From assembly GCF_018314255.1 (NCBI RefSeq), contig NZ_CP073066.1, positions 2,232,001 to 2,296,000 on the forward strand: DNA of 64,000 nt, in the 5' to 3' direction. This DNA is from Lentilactobacillus buchneri. GTDB lineage: Bacteria > Bacillota > Bacilli > Lactobacillales > Lactobacillaceae. Each line of letters begins with the position of its first letter. Position 1 is the first letter of the stretch. This document shows positions 56,076-64,000 of this stretch, piece after piece. The notes beneath the pieces are model-generated. The model was not told where the DNA came from. It saw only the letters and a program-made list of their open reading frames with translations, and did no database searches. A program made the translations under genes and the position numbers.

Positions 56076-56116
56076 AACTGGTTGGACCAAAACTTGGGTT
56101 TTGTGTCCAGCCAGTT
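56076..56116 (+). terminator. Hairpin repeat between proS and polC
   Basis: AACTGGTTGGAC (56076-56087) pairs with GTCCAGCCAGTT (56105-56116), one G-U, with further CAAAAC/GTTTTG pairing inside. No T-run follows except TTGTTG. It may be an attenuator or an RNA processing site. Confidence 0.6.
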
Positions 56117-56151
56117 GTTGTTAAACCGTTATTTTTAGAAGAGGTATTGTG

Positions 56152-59100
56152 ATGAGTTTGGATCGAAATCAATTATTTGAAAAGTTGCTTGAACAGCTTC
56201 AATGGACACAGGCAAATGAATTGCCTTATTTTGAGGATGCTAAAATTGATCGCCTGGAAGTTCATAAACAAAGCCAGCGGTGGCAATTTGACATTTCACT
56301 TCCACGAATCCTGCCATTTGAGGTTTTTAACGATTTTAATGCCAGACTACAGTCTGCGTTTAAAGAAATCGCTGATGTTTCACTGAATATTTCTGCAAAA
56401 AATGATACCTTTACTGAACAACTGCTTCGGCAATACTGGCAATGGGTCGTTCCACATAGTGGGGTTACCTCACCGTTAATGAAGGAATTATGTGCAGACA
56501 AGTTTCCCTCCATTGTCGATTCGCGGGTGGAGTTTGTCGCTGAAAATGACATCGTCAAGGACTTTATGACCAACACTGCCTTGGGGCCAATTGAAGATGC
56601 CTTTCAGCGGGCAGGCTTTCCTGACTTTACAATTCACACGATCGTCGATGAAAGTTCTTCTCAGCAAAACATTCAAGCCCTCAAGAAGAAAAACGATGCT
56701 GCCAATGCGGAATTAGTCAAGAAGGCTAACCAAGCGATCAAGGAGAATGCTCAAGCTCATCCCAAGAGTGGTAACGGTGGGGGCAAGTCAACCATTGGTC
56801 GGCGAATCAAAGATGATTTACCCGTAATGAAGATGGAAGAAATTGTAGAAGAGGAACGCTCTGTGGTTGTCTCTGGCTACATTTTCGATAAAGAAATCCG
56901 GGCATTGCGTTCCGGCCGCCAGCTTTTGATGCTGAAGATTACTGACTATACATCATCCATTCAAGTAAAGAAATTTTCCAATAAAGGTGAAGAAGCGCTC
57001 TTTGAAGGCGTTAACGAAGGCGATTGGGTGAAGGTTCGTGGTAGCGTCCAAGAGGATAACTACTCTCATGAACTAACTTTGAATGCCTATGATATTAACC
57101 CCATTAAGACGGTTAGCCGTCAAGATACTGCAGATGATGATAAGAAACGGGTTGAACTACACCTGCACACCACAATGAGCCAAATGGATGCCACTAATAA
57201 CATTGCTGACTTTGCCAAGCAGGCCAAGCACTTTGGCCAAAAAGCCCTGGCAATCACCGATCATGCGGGTGTCCAAGGATTTCCAGACGCCTTTCATGCC
57301 GGCCAAAAAAATGACATCAAGATGCTCTATGGTGTTGAAATTAACCTGGTCGATGACGGCGTTCCGATTACTTACAATGATAAGCACGTTCCGTTAAAGG
57401 ATGCGACTTACGTCGTTTTTGATACTGAAACAACCGGCTTATCAGCCATTTATGACCGCGTTATCGAGCTTTCAGCCGTTAAAATGCAGAACAGTAACGT
57501 GATTGATCAATTTGAAGAATTTATTGACCCGGGTTTCCATTTGTCGGAACGAACGACGAATCTGACGTCAATTACCGATGAGATGGTTCACGGCTCAAAG
57601 TCTGAGGAAGAAGTCTTCAAACTTTTCCGGGAATTTTGTGGCGATGCGATTGTCGTCGGCCATAACGTGACGTTTGATATGGGGTTCATGAACACCGGCT
57701 ACGTTCGTCATGGCATGCATGAGATGCAAAACCCAATCATCGATACTTTGACTTTGGCCAGATTTTTGTACCCTAATTTACGGGGTTATCGACTGAATAC
57801 CTTGGCTAAGAAATTTGATGTCAGTTTGGAACACCACCATCGAGCAATCTATGATGCTGAAACCACCGGCCACTTAAACTATCTATTTTTAAAGGATGCT
57901 GAAGATCGATACGGCATTGTCTATCACGATCAGCTTAATGATCACATGACTGATAACGATGCGTACCGCCATGCTCGGCCGTCTCACGCCATTTTATTGG
58001 CCAAAACCCAGGCCGGCCTCAAAAACATGTTTAAAATCGTTTCCTTGTCAAACGTCAAGTACTTCTACCGGGTTCCACGGGTCCCCCGGACGCAACTGGA
58101 GAAGTACCGGGATGGCTTGATTGTCGGCTCTGCCTGTTCATCGGGTGAGGTCTTTACAGCCATGATGCAAAAGGGATTGGATGAGGCCCGCCAAAAAGCT
58201 GGCTTTTATGATTATCTTGAAGTTCAGCCCAAACGTGCTTACGCGCCACTGATTGAATCCGGTTTGATCGCCGATGATGAGAATCTTGAGCAAATCTTAA
58301 CCAATATGGTCAAACTTGGCGATGAGCTGGACAAGCCGGTCGTGGCAACCGGGGACGTTCACTATCTCAATCCGCAAGATTACATTTATCGAAAAATCTT
58401 GATTAATTCGCAAGGTGGCGCCAATCCTCTGAACCGTCAAGAATTACCCGACCTTCATTTCCTCACAACTGATGAAATGTTGAGTGACTTCAACTTCTTG
58501 GGCCCAGAAAAGGCCGAAGAAATTGTTGTGGACAACACCAATCAAATTGCTGATGAAATTGAGGACGTCCATCCATTGAAGGATAAGTTGTACACCCCAA
58601 GAATGGAAGGGGCCGAAGACGAGATTAAGTCACGGACGATGGACACCGCCCACGCTTGGTATGGTGATCCACTGCCTAAGATTGTTTCTGATCGTTTGGA
58701 TAAAGAATTAAAGAGTATCATCGGAAACGGGTTCTCGGTGATTTACTTGATTGCCCAACGACTGGTTGCCAAAAGTAACAAGGACGGATACTTGGTAGGT
58801 TCCCGTGGGTCGGTTGGTTCCAGTTTGGTTGCGACCCTCACCGGAATTACTGAGGTCAATCCACTGCCGCCACATTATCGTTGTCCGAACTGTCAACACA
58901 CTGAATTCTTTACCAAGGGTGAATACAGCTCCGGGTATGATTTGCCACACAAAAAGTGTCCCAAGTGCGGCACCATGATGATTGGTGACGGCCACAACAT
59001 TCCGTTTGAAACCTTCTTAGGCTTCACCGGAAATAAGGTTCCTGATATTGATTTGAACTTTTCTGGTGATTATCAGCCAATTGCCCATAACTACACCAAA

Positions 59101-60471
59101 GTTTTGTTTGGCGAAAAGAACGTTTTTCGTGCCGGAACGATTGGTACCGTGGCCGATAAGACCGCATATGGGTACGTTAAGGCTTACGAACGCGATAAGG
59201 GTGAAGTCTACCGACAAGCCGAGGAAGATCGACTGGCAAAGGGCGCAACCGGCGTCAAACGGACCACTGGCCAACATCCGGCTGGAATCATCGTTGTCCC
59301 GGATTACATGGACATCTATGATTTCACGCCGATCCAGTATCCAGCCGACGATCAGGATGCCGCTTGGCAAACAACCCACTTCGATTTCCACTCGATTCAT
59401 GATAATATTTTGAAAATTGATATCTTGGGTCATGATGATCCAACGATGATCCGGATGCTCCAAGATTTGTCAGGCATCGATCCAAAAACGATTCCAATGG
59501 ATGATCCCGGTGTGATGTCGATTTTCTCCAGCCCAAAAATCTTGGGGGTTACTGAAGATCAGATTCAATCTAAGACTGGAACACTGGGAGTCCCGGAATT
59601 TGGAACTCGATTTGTCCGTGGAATGCTTGAACAGACGCATCCAAGTAACTATTCCGAGTTGCTTCAGATTTCCGGTTTGTCCCATGGAACCGATGTTTGG
59701 ATGGGTAACGCCGATGAGCTGATTAAGAACGGAACGGCAACCATTGCCAACGTGATTGGGTGCCGGGATAACATCATGACCGACTTAATCAATTGGGGAC
59801 TGGACTCTGAATTGTCTTTCCAGATTATGGAAAGTGTTCGTCATGGTCGTGGAATTCCTGACGACTGGCAAGCCGAAATGAAGAAAGCCAAGATACCTGA
59901 TTGGTATATTCAATCGTGTCTGAAGATTAAGTATATGTTCCCCCGCGCCCATGCGGCTGCTTACATTTTGATGGCCCTTCGGATTGCCTATTTCAAAGTC
60001 TACTTCCCAATGGTTTACTATGCTTCATACTTCTCCGTTCGTGCCGATGATTTTGATATTGTCTCGATGTGCAGAGGTAAAGAAGCGGTCAAAAATGCCA
60101 TGCGGATGATTAATGATAAGGGAATGGAAGCTTCGACCAAAGAGAAGAACCTGCTGACAGTTTTGGAACTGGCCAATGAGATGCTCGAACGCGGGTATCA
60201 TTTTCAAATGGTGGATTTGGACAAGTCTGATGCCAGTCAATGGCTGATCGATGGTGATACGTTAATTGCACCATTTAATTCAGTTCCAGGATTGGGATTG
60301 AACGTGGCTAAGCAAATTGTTGCTGCCAGAGAGGACAAGCCGTTTATTTCCAAAGAAGACTTAGCCAAACGCGGTAAAGTTTCCAAAACTTTGATTGACT
60401 TCATGACTGAGAACAATGTGCTGGCGGGATTGCCAGATGAAAATCAGTTGAACTTGTTTGATTTGATGTAA
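56152..60471 (+). CDS. polC: DNA polymerase III subunit alpha, Gram-positive PolC type
   Basis: The replicative polymerase with built-in proofreading. The 1439-aa protein has an N-terminal domain, OB fold (about 225-310), PHP domain starting [16 protein letters not shown] (about 334) that is interrupted by the 3'-5' exonuclease ([20 protein letters not shown], about 418; HNVTFDMGF), the rest of PHP ([19 protein letters not shown]), a four-Cys zinc site (CPNCQ, CPKCG), the palm with [12 protein letters not shown], and fingers with [16 protein letters not shown] 56152 is favoured by AGAGG spacing; GTG 56149 precedes it. Confidence 0.97.
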   Translation: MSLDRNQLFEKLLEQLQWTQANELPYFEDAKIDRLEVHKQSQRWQFDISLPRILPFEVFNDFNARLQSAFKEIADVSLNISAKNDTFTEQLLRQYWQWVVPHSGVTSPLMKELCADKFPSIVDSRVEFVAENDIVKDFMTNTALGPIEDAFQRAGFPDFTIHTIVDESSSQQNIQALKKKNDAANAELVKKANQAIKENAQAHPKSGNGGGKSTIGRRIKDDLPVMKMEEIVEEERSVVVSGYIFDKEIRALRSGRQLLMLKITDYTSSIQVKKFSNKGEEALFEGVNEGDWVKVRGSVQEDNYSHELTLNAYDINPIKTVSRQDTADDDKKRVELHLHTTMSQMDATNNIADFAKQAKHFGQKALAITDHAGVQGFPDAFHAGQKNDIKMLYGVEINLVDDGVPITYNDKHVPLKDATYVVFDTETTGLSAIYDRVIELSAVKMQNSNVIDQFEEFIDPGFHLSERTTNLTSITDEMVHGSKSEEEVFKLFREFCGDAIVVGHNVTFDMGFMNTGYVRHGMHEMQNPIIDTLTLARFLYPNLRGYRLNTLAKKFDVSLEHHHRAIYDAETTGHLNYLFLKDAEDRYGIVYHDQLNDHMTDNDAYRHARPSHAILLAKTQAGLKNMFKIVSLSNVKYFYRVPRVPRTQLEKYRDGLIVGSACSSGEVFTAMMQKGLDEARQKAGFYDYLEVQPKRAYAPLIESGLIADDENLEQILTNMVKLGDELDKPVVATGDVHYLNPQDYIYRKILINSQGGANPLNRQELPDLHFLTTDEMLSDFNFLGPEKAEEIVVDNTNQIADEIEDVHPLKDKLYTPRMEGAEDEIKSRTMDTAHAWYGDPLPKIVSDRLDKELKSIIGNGFSVIYLIAQRLVAKSNKDGYLVGSRGSVGSSLVATLTGITEVNPLPPHYRCPNCQHTEFFTKGEYSSGYDLPHKKCPKCGTMMIGDGHNIPFETFLGFTGNKVPDIDLNFSGDYQPIAHNYTKVLFGEKNVFRAGTIGTVADKTAYGYVKAYERDKGEVYRQAEEDRLAKGATGVKRTTGQHPAGIIVVPDYMDIYDFTPIQYPADDQDAAWQTTHFDFHSIHDNILKIDILGHDDPTMIRMLQDLSGIDPKTIPMDDPGVMSIFSSPKILGVTEDQIQSKTGTLGVPEFGTRFVRGMLEQTHPSNYSELLQISGLSHGTDVWMGNADELIKNGTATIANVIGCRDNIMTDLINWGLDSELSFQIMESVRHGRGIPDDWQAEMKKAKIPDWYIQSCLKIKYMFPRAHAAAYILMALRIAYFKVYFPMVYYASYFSVRADDFDIVSMCRGKEAVKNAMRMINDKGMEASTKEKNLLTVLELANEMLERGYHFQMVDLDKSDASQWLIDGDTLIAPFNSVPGLGLNVAKQIVAAREDKPFISKEDLAKRGKVSKTLIDFMTENNVLAGLPDENQLNLFDLM

Positions 60472-60516
60472 GGCGAGCATAATTGATTTGCACATCGGCG
60501 TTAAAACGCGCCAGCC

Positions 60517-60545
60517 TTGTAATGAATCATCGAATATGTTATAGT
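60517..60545 (+). promoter_or_regulatory. Promoter of the rimP-nusA-infB operon
   Basis: TTGTAA (60517-60522), 17-base spacer, TATAGT (60540-60545), upstream of the hairpin at 60570. Confidence 0.6.
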
Positions 60546-60569
60546 TAATTTACTAAATAACTTGTAAGG

Positions 60570-60596
60570 GAGTGAGCAGAGATGCTCGCTCTTTTT
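60570..60596 (+). terminator. Leader terminator/attenuator before rimP
   Basis: GAGTGAGCA (60570-60578) pairs with TGCTCGCTC (60583-60591), one G-U, loop GAGA, then five T. It ends transcripts from polC and lies 25 bases past the rimP promoter -10, so it can also attenuate the nusA operon. Confidence 0.82.
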
Positions 60597-60623
60597 AATG
60601 GATAATTTTTAGGAGGCCTATTT

Positions 60624-61097
60624 TTGAGCAATGTTGTTGAAACGGTCAAACAAGTTGTTGAACCAATTCTGGAAAAACACTCATTTTACTTATTCGATGT
60701 TGAGTTTGTAAAAGAGAACAAAAGCTGGTATTTACGGGTTTATATTGATAAAAAAGGCGGCATTACCATTGATGACTGCGTCTTGGTCAGCGATGAATTA
60801 AGCGAAAAGCTGGATGCAATGGATCCCGACCCGATCCCCCAGGCCTATTTCCTGGAAGTTTCGTCTCCGGGTGCTGAGCGACCACTTAGAAACGACGCCG
60901 AACTCAAACAGGCAATTGGCGAGTATATTCACGTTTCCCTCTATCAAAATCTTAACGGCAATAAAACATTTGAAGGCATCCTGAAGTCGTTGGATGACGA
61001 CAAACTGGTGCTTCAAAATGATAAGTGGGGTAAGCAGGATACGTTGGAAGTACCGCGGAACTTAATTGCCAAAGCACGGCTTGCAATTCAATTTTAG
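60624..61097 (+). CDS. rimP: Ribosome maturation factor RimP
   Basis: RimP assists 30S subunit assembly. The 157-aa product has an N-terminal alpha/beta domain ([35 protein letters not shown]) and an Sm-like C-terminal domain ([10 protein letters not shown]). TTG 60624 follows TAGGAGG. It is the first gene of the conserved rimP-nusA-rnpM-ylxQ-infB operon. Confidence 0.95.
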   Translation: MSNVVETVKQVVEPILEKHSFYLFDVEFVKENKSWYLRVYIDKKGGITIDDCVLVSDELSEKLDAMDPDPIPQAYFLEVSSPGAERPLRNDAELKQAIGEYIHVSLYQNLNGNKTFEGILKSLDDDKLVLQNDKWGKQDTLEVPRNLIAKARLAIQF

Positions 61098-61114
61098 TTA
61101 AAGGAGACACAATA

Positions 61115-62311
61115 ATGAGTAAAGAACTTTTAGGAGCGCTGTCTGCTCTGGAAGAAGAAAAGGGCATCAAAAAAGAGGTTGTCATTGAAGCCTTGGAAGC
61201 CGCGTTGGTTTCTGCATACAAACGAAACTACGGTCAGGCCCAAAACGTTGAAGTGTCATTCGACGACAAAAAAGGCGAGATGCACGTTTACGCCGTTAAA
61301 ACGGTGGTCGACGATGTTGTTGATGACCAGCTTCAGGTATCTCTTGATGAGGCCCTTGAAATTAACAAAGGTTACGAACTGGGAGACGAAATCAAATTTG
61401 AAGTGACCCCCAAGAACTTTGGCCGAATTGCTGCTCAAACTGCTAAGCAGGTAATCATGCAGCGGGTTCGGGAAGCTGAACGGGAAAACGTTTTTGATGA
61501 ATATTCCAAGTATGAAGATGAATTGGTGACCGGAACTGTCGAGCGTCAAGACACCCGATTTGTTTACGTTAATCTGGGGAAAGTTGAAGCCGTTATGGGT
61601 TCAAAAGACCAGATGCCCAACGAAGTCTATCGTCCACAGGATCGTATCAAGGTCTATGTCACCAAAGTTGAGAATGCGACCAAGGGCCCTCAGGTGTTTG
61701 TCAGCCGAACGGCTACAGGGATGCTCAAACGTTTATTTGAACAAGAAGTTCCCGAGATTTATGATGGAACTGTGGAAATTGTCTCAATTGCCAGAGAGGC
61801 CGGCGACCGGGCCAAAGTTGCCGTTCGCTCAAACAACTCCGACATTGACCCGGTTGGAACCGCCGTTGGCCCAAGAGGTCAGCGGGTTCAAACCATTGTT
61901 AACGAACTCCACGGCGAAAACATGGATATCGTTGAATGGGATGAAGACGATGCATCTTACATCGCCAACTCCTTGAATCCCGCAGAGGTCATTGATGTTA
62001 TCTTTGATGATGACAACGAGCGGGCCTGCACGGTCATTGTGCCTGACTACCAGTTGTCATTAGCAATTGGTAAGAAGGGGCAAAATGCTCGGTTGGCAGC
62101 TAAGCTAACGGGCTTCAAGATTGACATCAAATCAGAAACTGAAGCCAAGGAAATTCTTGCCGACAAAGCCGCTGCCGCTAGCGATGATACAGAAGCTGAT
62201 GAGGCTTCCGACCAAGGCGATCAAACAGAGGATTCAACTGAGGATGCCCCGACAGACGGTGCGGATGTTAATACCAATCCCGATGAGTCGAATGAGGACA
62301 CTCAAGACTAA
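61115..62311 (+). CDS. nusA: Transcription termination/antitermination protein NusA
   Basis: NusA binds RNA polymerase and RNA to modulate pausing and termination. The 398-aa protein has the N-terminal polymerase-binding domain ([20 protein letters not shown]), S1 domain ([20 protein letters not shown]), two KH domains ([33 protein letters not shown]) and an Asp/Glu-rich C-terminal tail from about 350. The Gram-positive form lacks the E. coli C-terminal repeats. Feedback on its own leader hairpin is plausible. Confidence 0.97.
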   Translation: MSKELLGALSALEEEKGIKKEVVIEALEAALVSAYKRNYGQAQNVEVSFDDKKGEMHVYAVKTVVDDVVDDQLQVSLDEALEINKGYELGDEIKFEVTPKNFGRIAAQTAKQVIMQRVREAERENVFDEYSKYEDELVTGTVERQDTRFVYVNLGKVEAVMGSKDQMPNEVYRPQDRIKVYVTKVENATKGPQVFVSRTATGMLKRLFEQEVPEIYDGTVEIVSIAREAGDRAKVAVRSNNSDIDPVGTAVGPRGQRVQTIVNELHGENMDIVEWDEDDASYIANSLNPAEVIDVIFDDDNERACTVIVPDYQLSLAIGKKGQNARLAAKLTGFKIDIKSETEAKEILADKAAAASDDTEADEASDQGDQTEDSTEDAPTDGADVNTNPDESNEDTQD

Positions 62312-62329
62312 TTTTTAGGAGGCGATTTT

Positions 62330-62629
62330 TTGAAAAAACGAAAAATTCCAATGCGTAAAGATATCGTTACTGGTGAAATGGCGCCGAAAAAGGAATTAGT
62401 CAGAATTGTCCGTGACTCAGACGGCCACGTTTCAATCGATGAGACTGGAAAGAAATCCGGCCGTGGTGCCTACATCTCAATTAACGTTGAGATTGCCCGC
62501 AAAGCTAAAGCGGAACACACTTTTGAAAAAGTCTTTTCAACAACTTTGGATGACAACTTTTATGACGATCTAATTGCCTATGTTGACCATAAGCAAGCCC
62601 GAAAAGAGTTGTTTGAAGATGGACAATGA
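62330..62629 (+). CDS. rnpM: YlxR / RnpM RNA-binding protein
   Basis: YlxR homologues bind RNase P RNA and modulate RNase P activity (renamed RnpM in Bacillus). The 99-aa basic protein has KRKIPMRKDIVTGEMAPKKE and the diagnostic GRGAYIS motif. TTG 62330 follows TAGGAGG. Its 3' end overlaps ylxQ by 11 bases. Many relatives read MRxCxxxxE; here the cysteine position is occupied by Asp/Ile (RKDIVTGE). Confidence 0.9.
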   Translation: MKKRKIPMRKDIVTGEMAPKKELVRIVRDSDGHVSIDETGKKSGRGAYISINVEIARKAKAEHTFEKVFSTTLDDNFYDDLIAYVDHKQARKELFEDGQ

Positions 62630-62936
62630 TCAGGCAATTTTGAATTTTTTAGGTCTGGCACGGCGGGCAAGCAAAATTGTCTCCGGTCAAGATATGCTTT
62701 TGTCTCAAATCCGCAGCGGCAAGATTTTTTTCTTGTTTATCGCAGAAGACACCGGCAAGGCAACTCAAAAGAAGTTTAATGATAAGTCAAATTACTATCA
62801 TATACCCGTGAATAACAGTTACACTAAAGCAGTGCTTAGTGAAGCAATTGGAATGAAACGAACCATTATTGGCATTTCCGATCGGGGTATGGCAAAAAAA
62901 TTGGTTGAATTAACCGATAACAATAAAGGAGAGTGA
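62619..62936 (+). CDS. ylxQ: L7Ae-family ribosomal/K-turn-binding protein YlxQ
   Basis: A 105-aa member of the L7Ae/L30e/S12e/Gadd45 fold, which in other members binds kink-turn RNA. It shows [36 protein letters not shown], and [23 protein letters not shown] 62619 lies within the end of rnpM and is translationally coupled to it. infB starts 4 bases after its stop. Confidence 0.9.
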   Translation: MDNDQAILNFLGLARRASKIVSGQDMLLSQIRSGKIFFLFIAEDTGKATQKKFNDKSNYYHIPVNNSYTKAVLSEAIGMKRTIIGISDRGMAKKLVELTDNNKGE

Positions 62937-62940
62937 TTAT

Positions 62941-64000
62941 ATGGGGAAAAAGCGAATTTACGAATTAGCTAAAGAACTGAATGTCTCCAGTAAGCAAATC
63001 GTTGACCGTGGTAATAAACAGGGCTTCGATATCAAAAATCACATGTCAACCGTTGACGCTAACCAAGAGCGTCAAATTCGGGCGATGTTTAGTAAAGGCG
63101 GCAATCAATCGACTGGAAACAGTCAATCAAGCCATAAGAGCAGCAATAACAATGTTCATTCAGCAAGCTCAAAGCCAAAAGAACATGCCACTGCTCATGC
63201 ACAAAGTCGACCGGCTGCTCACCATGACAGCAACGGGTCCCATCCGGTAAGCCGAAACACACAGCAGGCTAACCGAAATGCAGAGAGCAACCGTAGTAAC
63301 AACGGCCACTCAAGTGTTGCTCGCAACACAAATAATACTGCTCAAAGAAATCATTCCAACAATAATAACCATTCGAATAGTCAAAATCATTCCAACAATT
63401 CGAACCAGTCCAATAATCACCGGACCAACCAGAATAATGATCGACGCAATCACCAAGCTTCAAACAATTCATCCAATACGTCGACCCGTAATACAAACAG
63501 TCATTCAACTGGCAGCAATACAACTGCAAGCAATCATACCAGTTCGAATAATAACAGTAATACAAACCGTAGTTCCAACAATTTCTCAAATCACAATACC
63601 GGCAGTGGTCGTTTTGGCGGCAGCTTGAACCGGAATAATAATCGTGGCGGCTCCCGCAAAGCCAAGAAGAAGCGCAACAAGAAACAACGTAAGCAAAAGA
63701 ATCAACGATTGCGTGAAGTTGAACACCATGGTGCACCGGAACGAAAGAATCGTCCATTACCAAAGGTGCTTGAATATCAAGATGGTATGAACGCCCAGGA
63801 ATTGGGTAAATTGTTGCATCGTGAGCCAGCAGAAATTGTTAAGAAGCTATTTATGCTCGGCGTCATGGTGAACCAAAACCAATCACTTGATAAGGATACG
63901 ATTGAGATTTTGGCAGCCGACTATGGTATTGAAGCAAAAGAAAAAGTCCACGAAGATTTGTCCGATTTGGATAAGATCTTTGAAAAAGAAATGGAGAATA
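62941..64000 (+). CDS. infB: Translation initiation factor IF-2, N-terminal part (runs off window)
   Basis: IF-2 brings initiator tRNA to the 30S subunit and promotes subunit joining. The window holds the first 353 residues: the IF2N domain ([20 protein letters not shown]), then a long low-complexity linker (about 60-235) dominated by Asn, Ser, His, Thr and Arg with few charged acidic residues, a Lys/Arg-rich [14 protein letters not shown] block, and the second IF2N domain ([21 protein letters not shown]). The GTPase domain is beyond 64000. ATG 62941 follows AAAGGAGAG. Confidence 0.95.
   Translation, partial: MGKKRIYELAKELNVSSKQIVDRGNKQGFDIKNHMSTVDANQERQIRAMFSKGGNQSTGNSQSSHKSSNNNVHSASSKPKEHATAHAQSRPAAHHDSNGSHPVSRNTQQANRNAESNRSNNGHSSVARNTNNTAQRNHSNNNNHSNSQNHSNNSNQSNNHRTNQNNDRRNHQASNNSSNTSTRNTNSHSTGSNTTASNHTSSNNNSNTNRSSNNFSNHNTGSGRFGGSLNRNNNRGGSRKAKKKRNKKQRKQKNQRLREVEHHGAPERKNRPLPKVLEYQDGMNAQELGKLLHREPAEIVKKLFMLGVMVNQNQSLDKDTIEILAADYGIEAKEKVHEDLSDLDKIFEKEMEN

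Noticed and set aside
63100..63660. Tandem repeats in infB as a CRISPR-like or minisatellite array
   Set aside because: Repeats are degenerate codon-level (AAT/AAC/CAT/TCC) without fixed spacers; they encode a disordered linker.
63269..63763. Long antisense frame of 164 codons rich in Tyr, Cys, Ser
   Set aside because: It is the mirror of the Asn/Ser/Thr-rich IF-2 linker; the composition is explained by the repeats and it lacks a ribosome binding site.

Overview
This 64 kb window is chromosomal DNA of a Lactobacillaceae species (Firmicutes; base composition by eye in the low-to-mid 40s % GC). The assignment rests on B. subtilis/lactobacilli-type gene blocks, AGGAGG-like ribosome binding sites, frequent TTG starts, a T-box before alaS, a pepQ/ccpA divergent pair, a D-lactate dehydrogenase, mevalonate HMG-CoA synthase, and IS30 and ISL3 elements. 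A heterofermentative genus close to Lentilactobacillus is my guess, not shown by the sequence. Nearly every gene is core; I see no phage, plasmid, CRISPR, defence island, tRNA or rRNA. No gene-free stretch exceeds 300 bases.

Layout. 1-7.4 kb: DNA repair and tRNA queuosine (mutL, ruvAB, queA, tgt, yajC, dinB). 7.4-17.5 kb: nrnA, cshB, T-box alaS, ireB-ruvX-DUF1292, zapA-cvpA-mutS2, trxA. 17.5-26 kb: yslB, murI-rdgB-phosphoesterase-cbpB, mscS, ytxG/ytxH-like genes, pepQ/ccpA, yebC. 26.1-30.7 kb: the comG pseudopilus operon, whose first gene is broken. 30.8-34.7 kb: ytxK-like methyltransferase, ackA, an amino-acid permease. 34.6-36.1 kb: an ISL3 element. 36.2-46.5 kb: phosphoesterases, yutD, HAD phosphatase, Lit-like membrane protein, PspC, mvaS, lexA/ynzC-yneF, plsC, tRNA methyltransferase with GIY-YIG protein, ldhD. 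46.5-64 kb: HAD hydrolase, then rpsB-tsf-pyrH-frr-uppS-cdsA-rseP-proS-polC-rimP-nusA-rnpM-ylxQ-infB. dxr is absent between cdsA and rseP, which fits isoprenoid supply by the mevalonate route (mvaS is at 40.9 kb).

How the parts fit. LexA-box-like palindromes precede ruvAB, dinB and the lexA/ynzC divergent pair, outlining an SOS regulon. ccpA has a perfect cre palindrome in its own promoter. Stable hairpin terminators separate most transcription units, and three share a related GGCTGGGACAAAA-type stem.

Most notable are lesions. mutL carries an in-frame TAA at 309-311. comGA is split by an IS30 element with a 4-bp duplication and independently has a one-base frameshift near its 3' end. An ISL3 element with a perfect 8-bp duplication sits exactly between the permease stop codon and its terminator. 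I did not find a convincing undescribed system; the best leads are the double loss in comGA, the mutL nonsense codon (a possible mutator state), and a few small unrecognised proteins.
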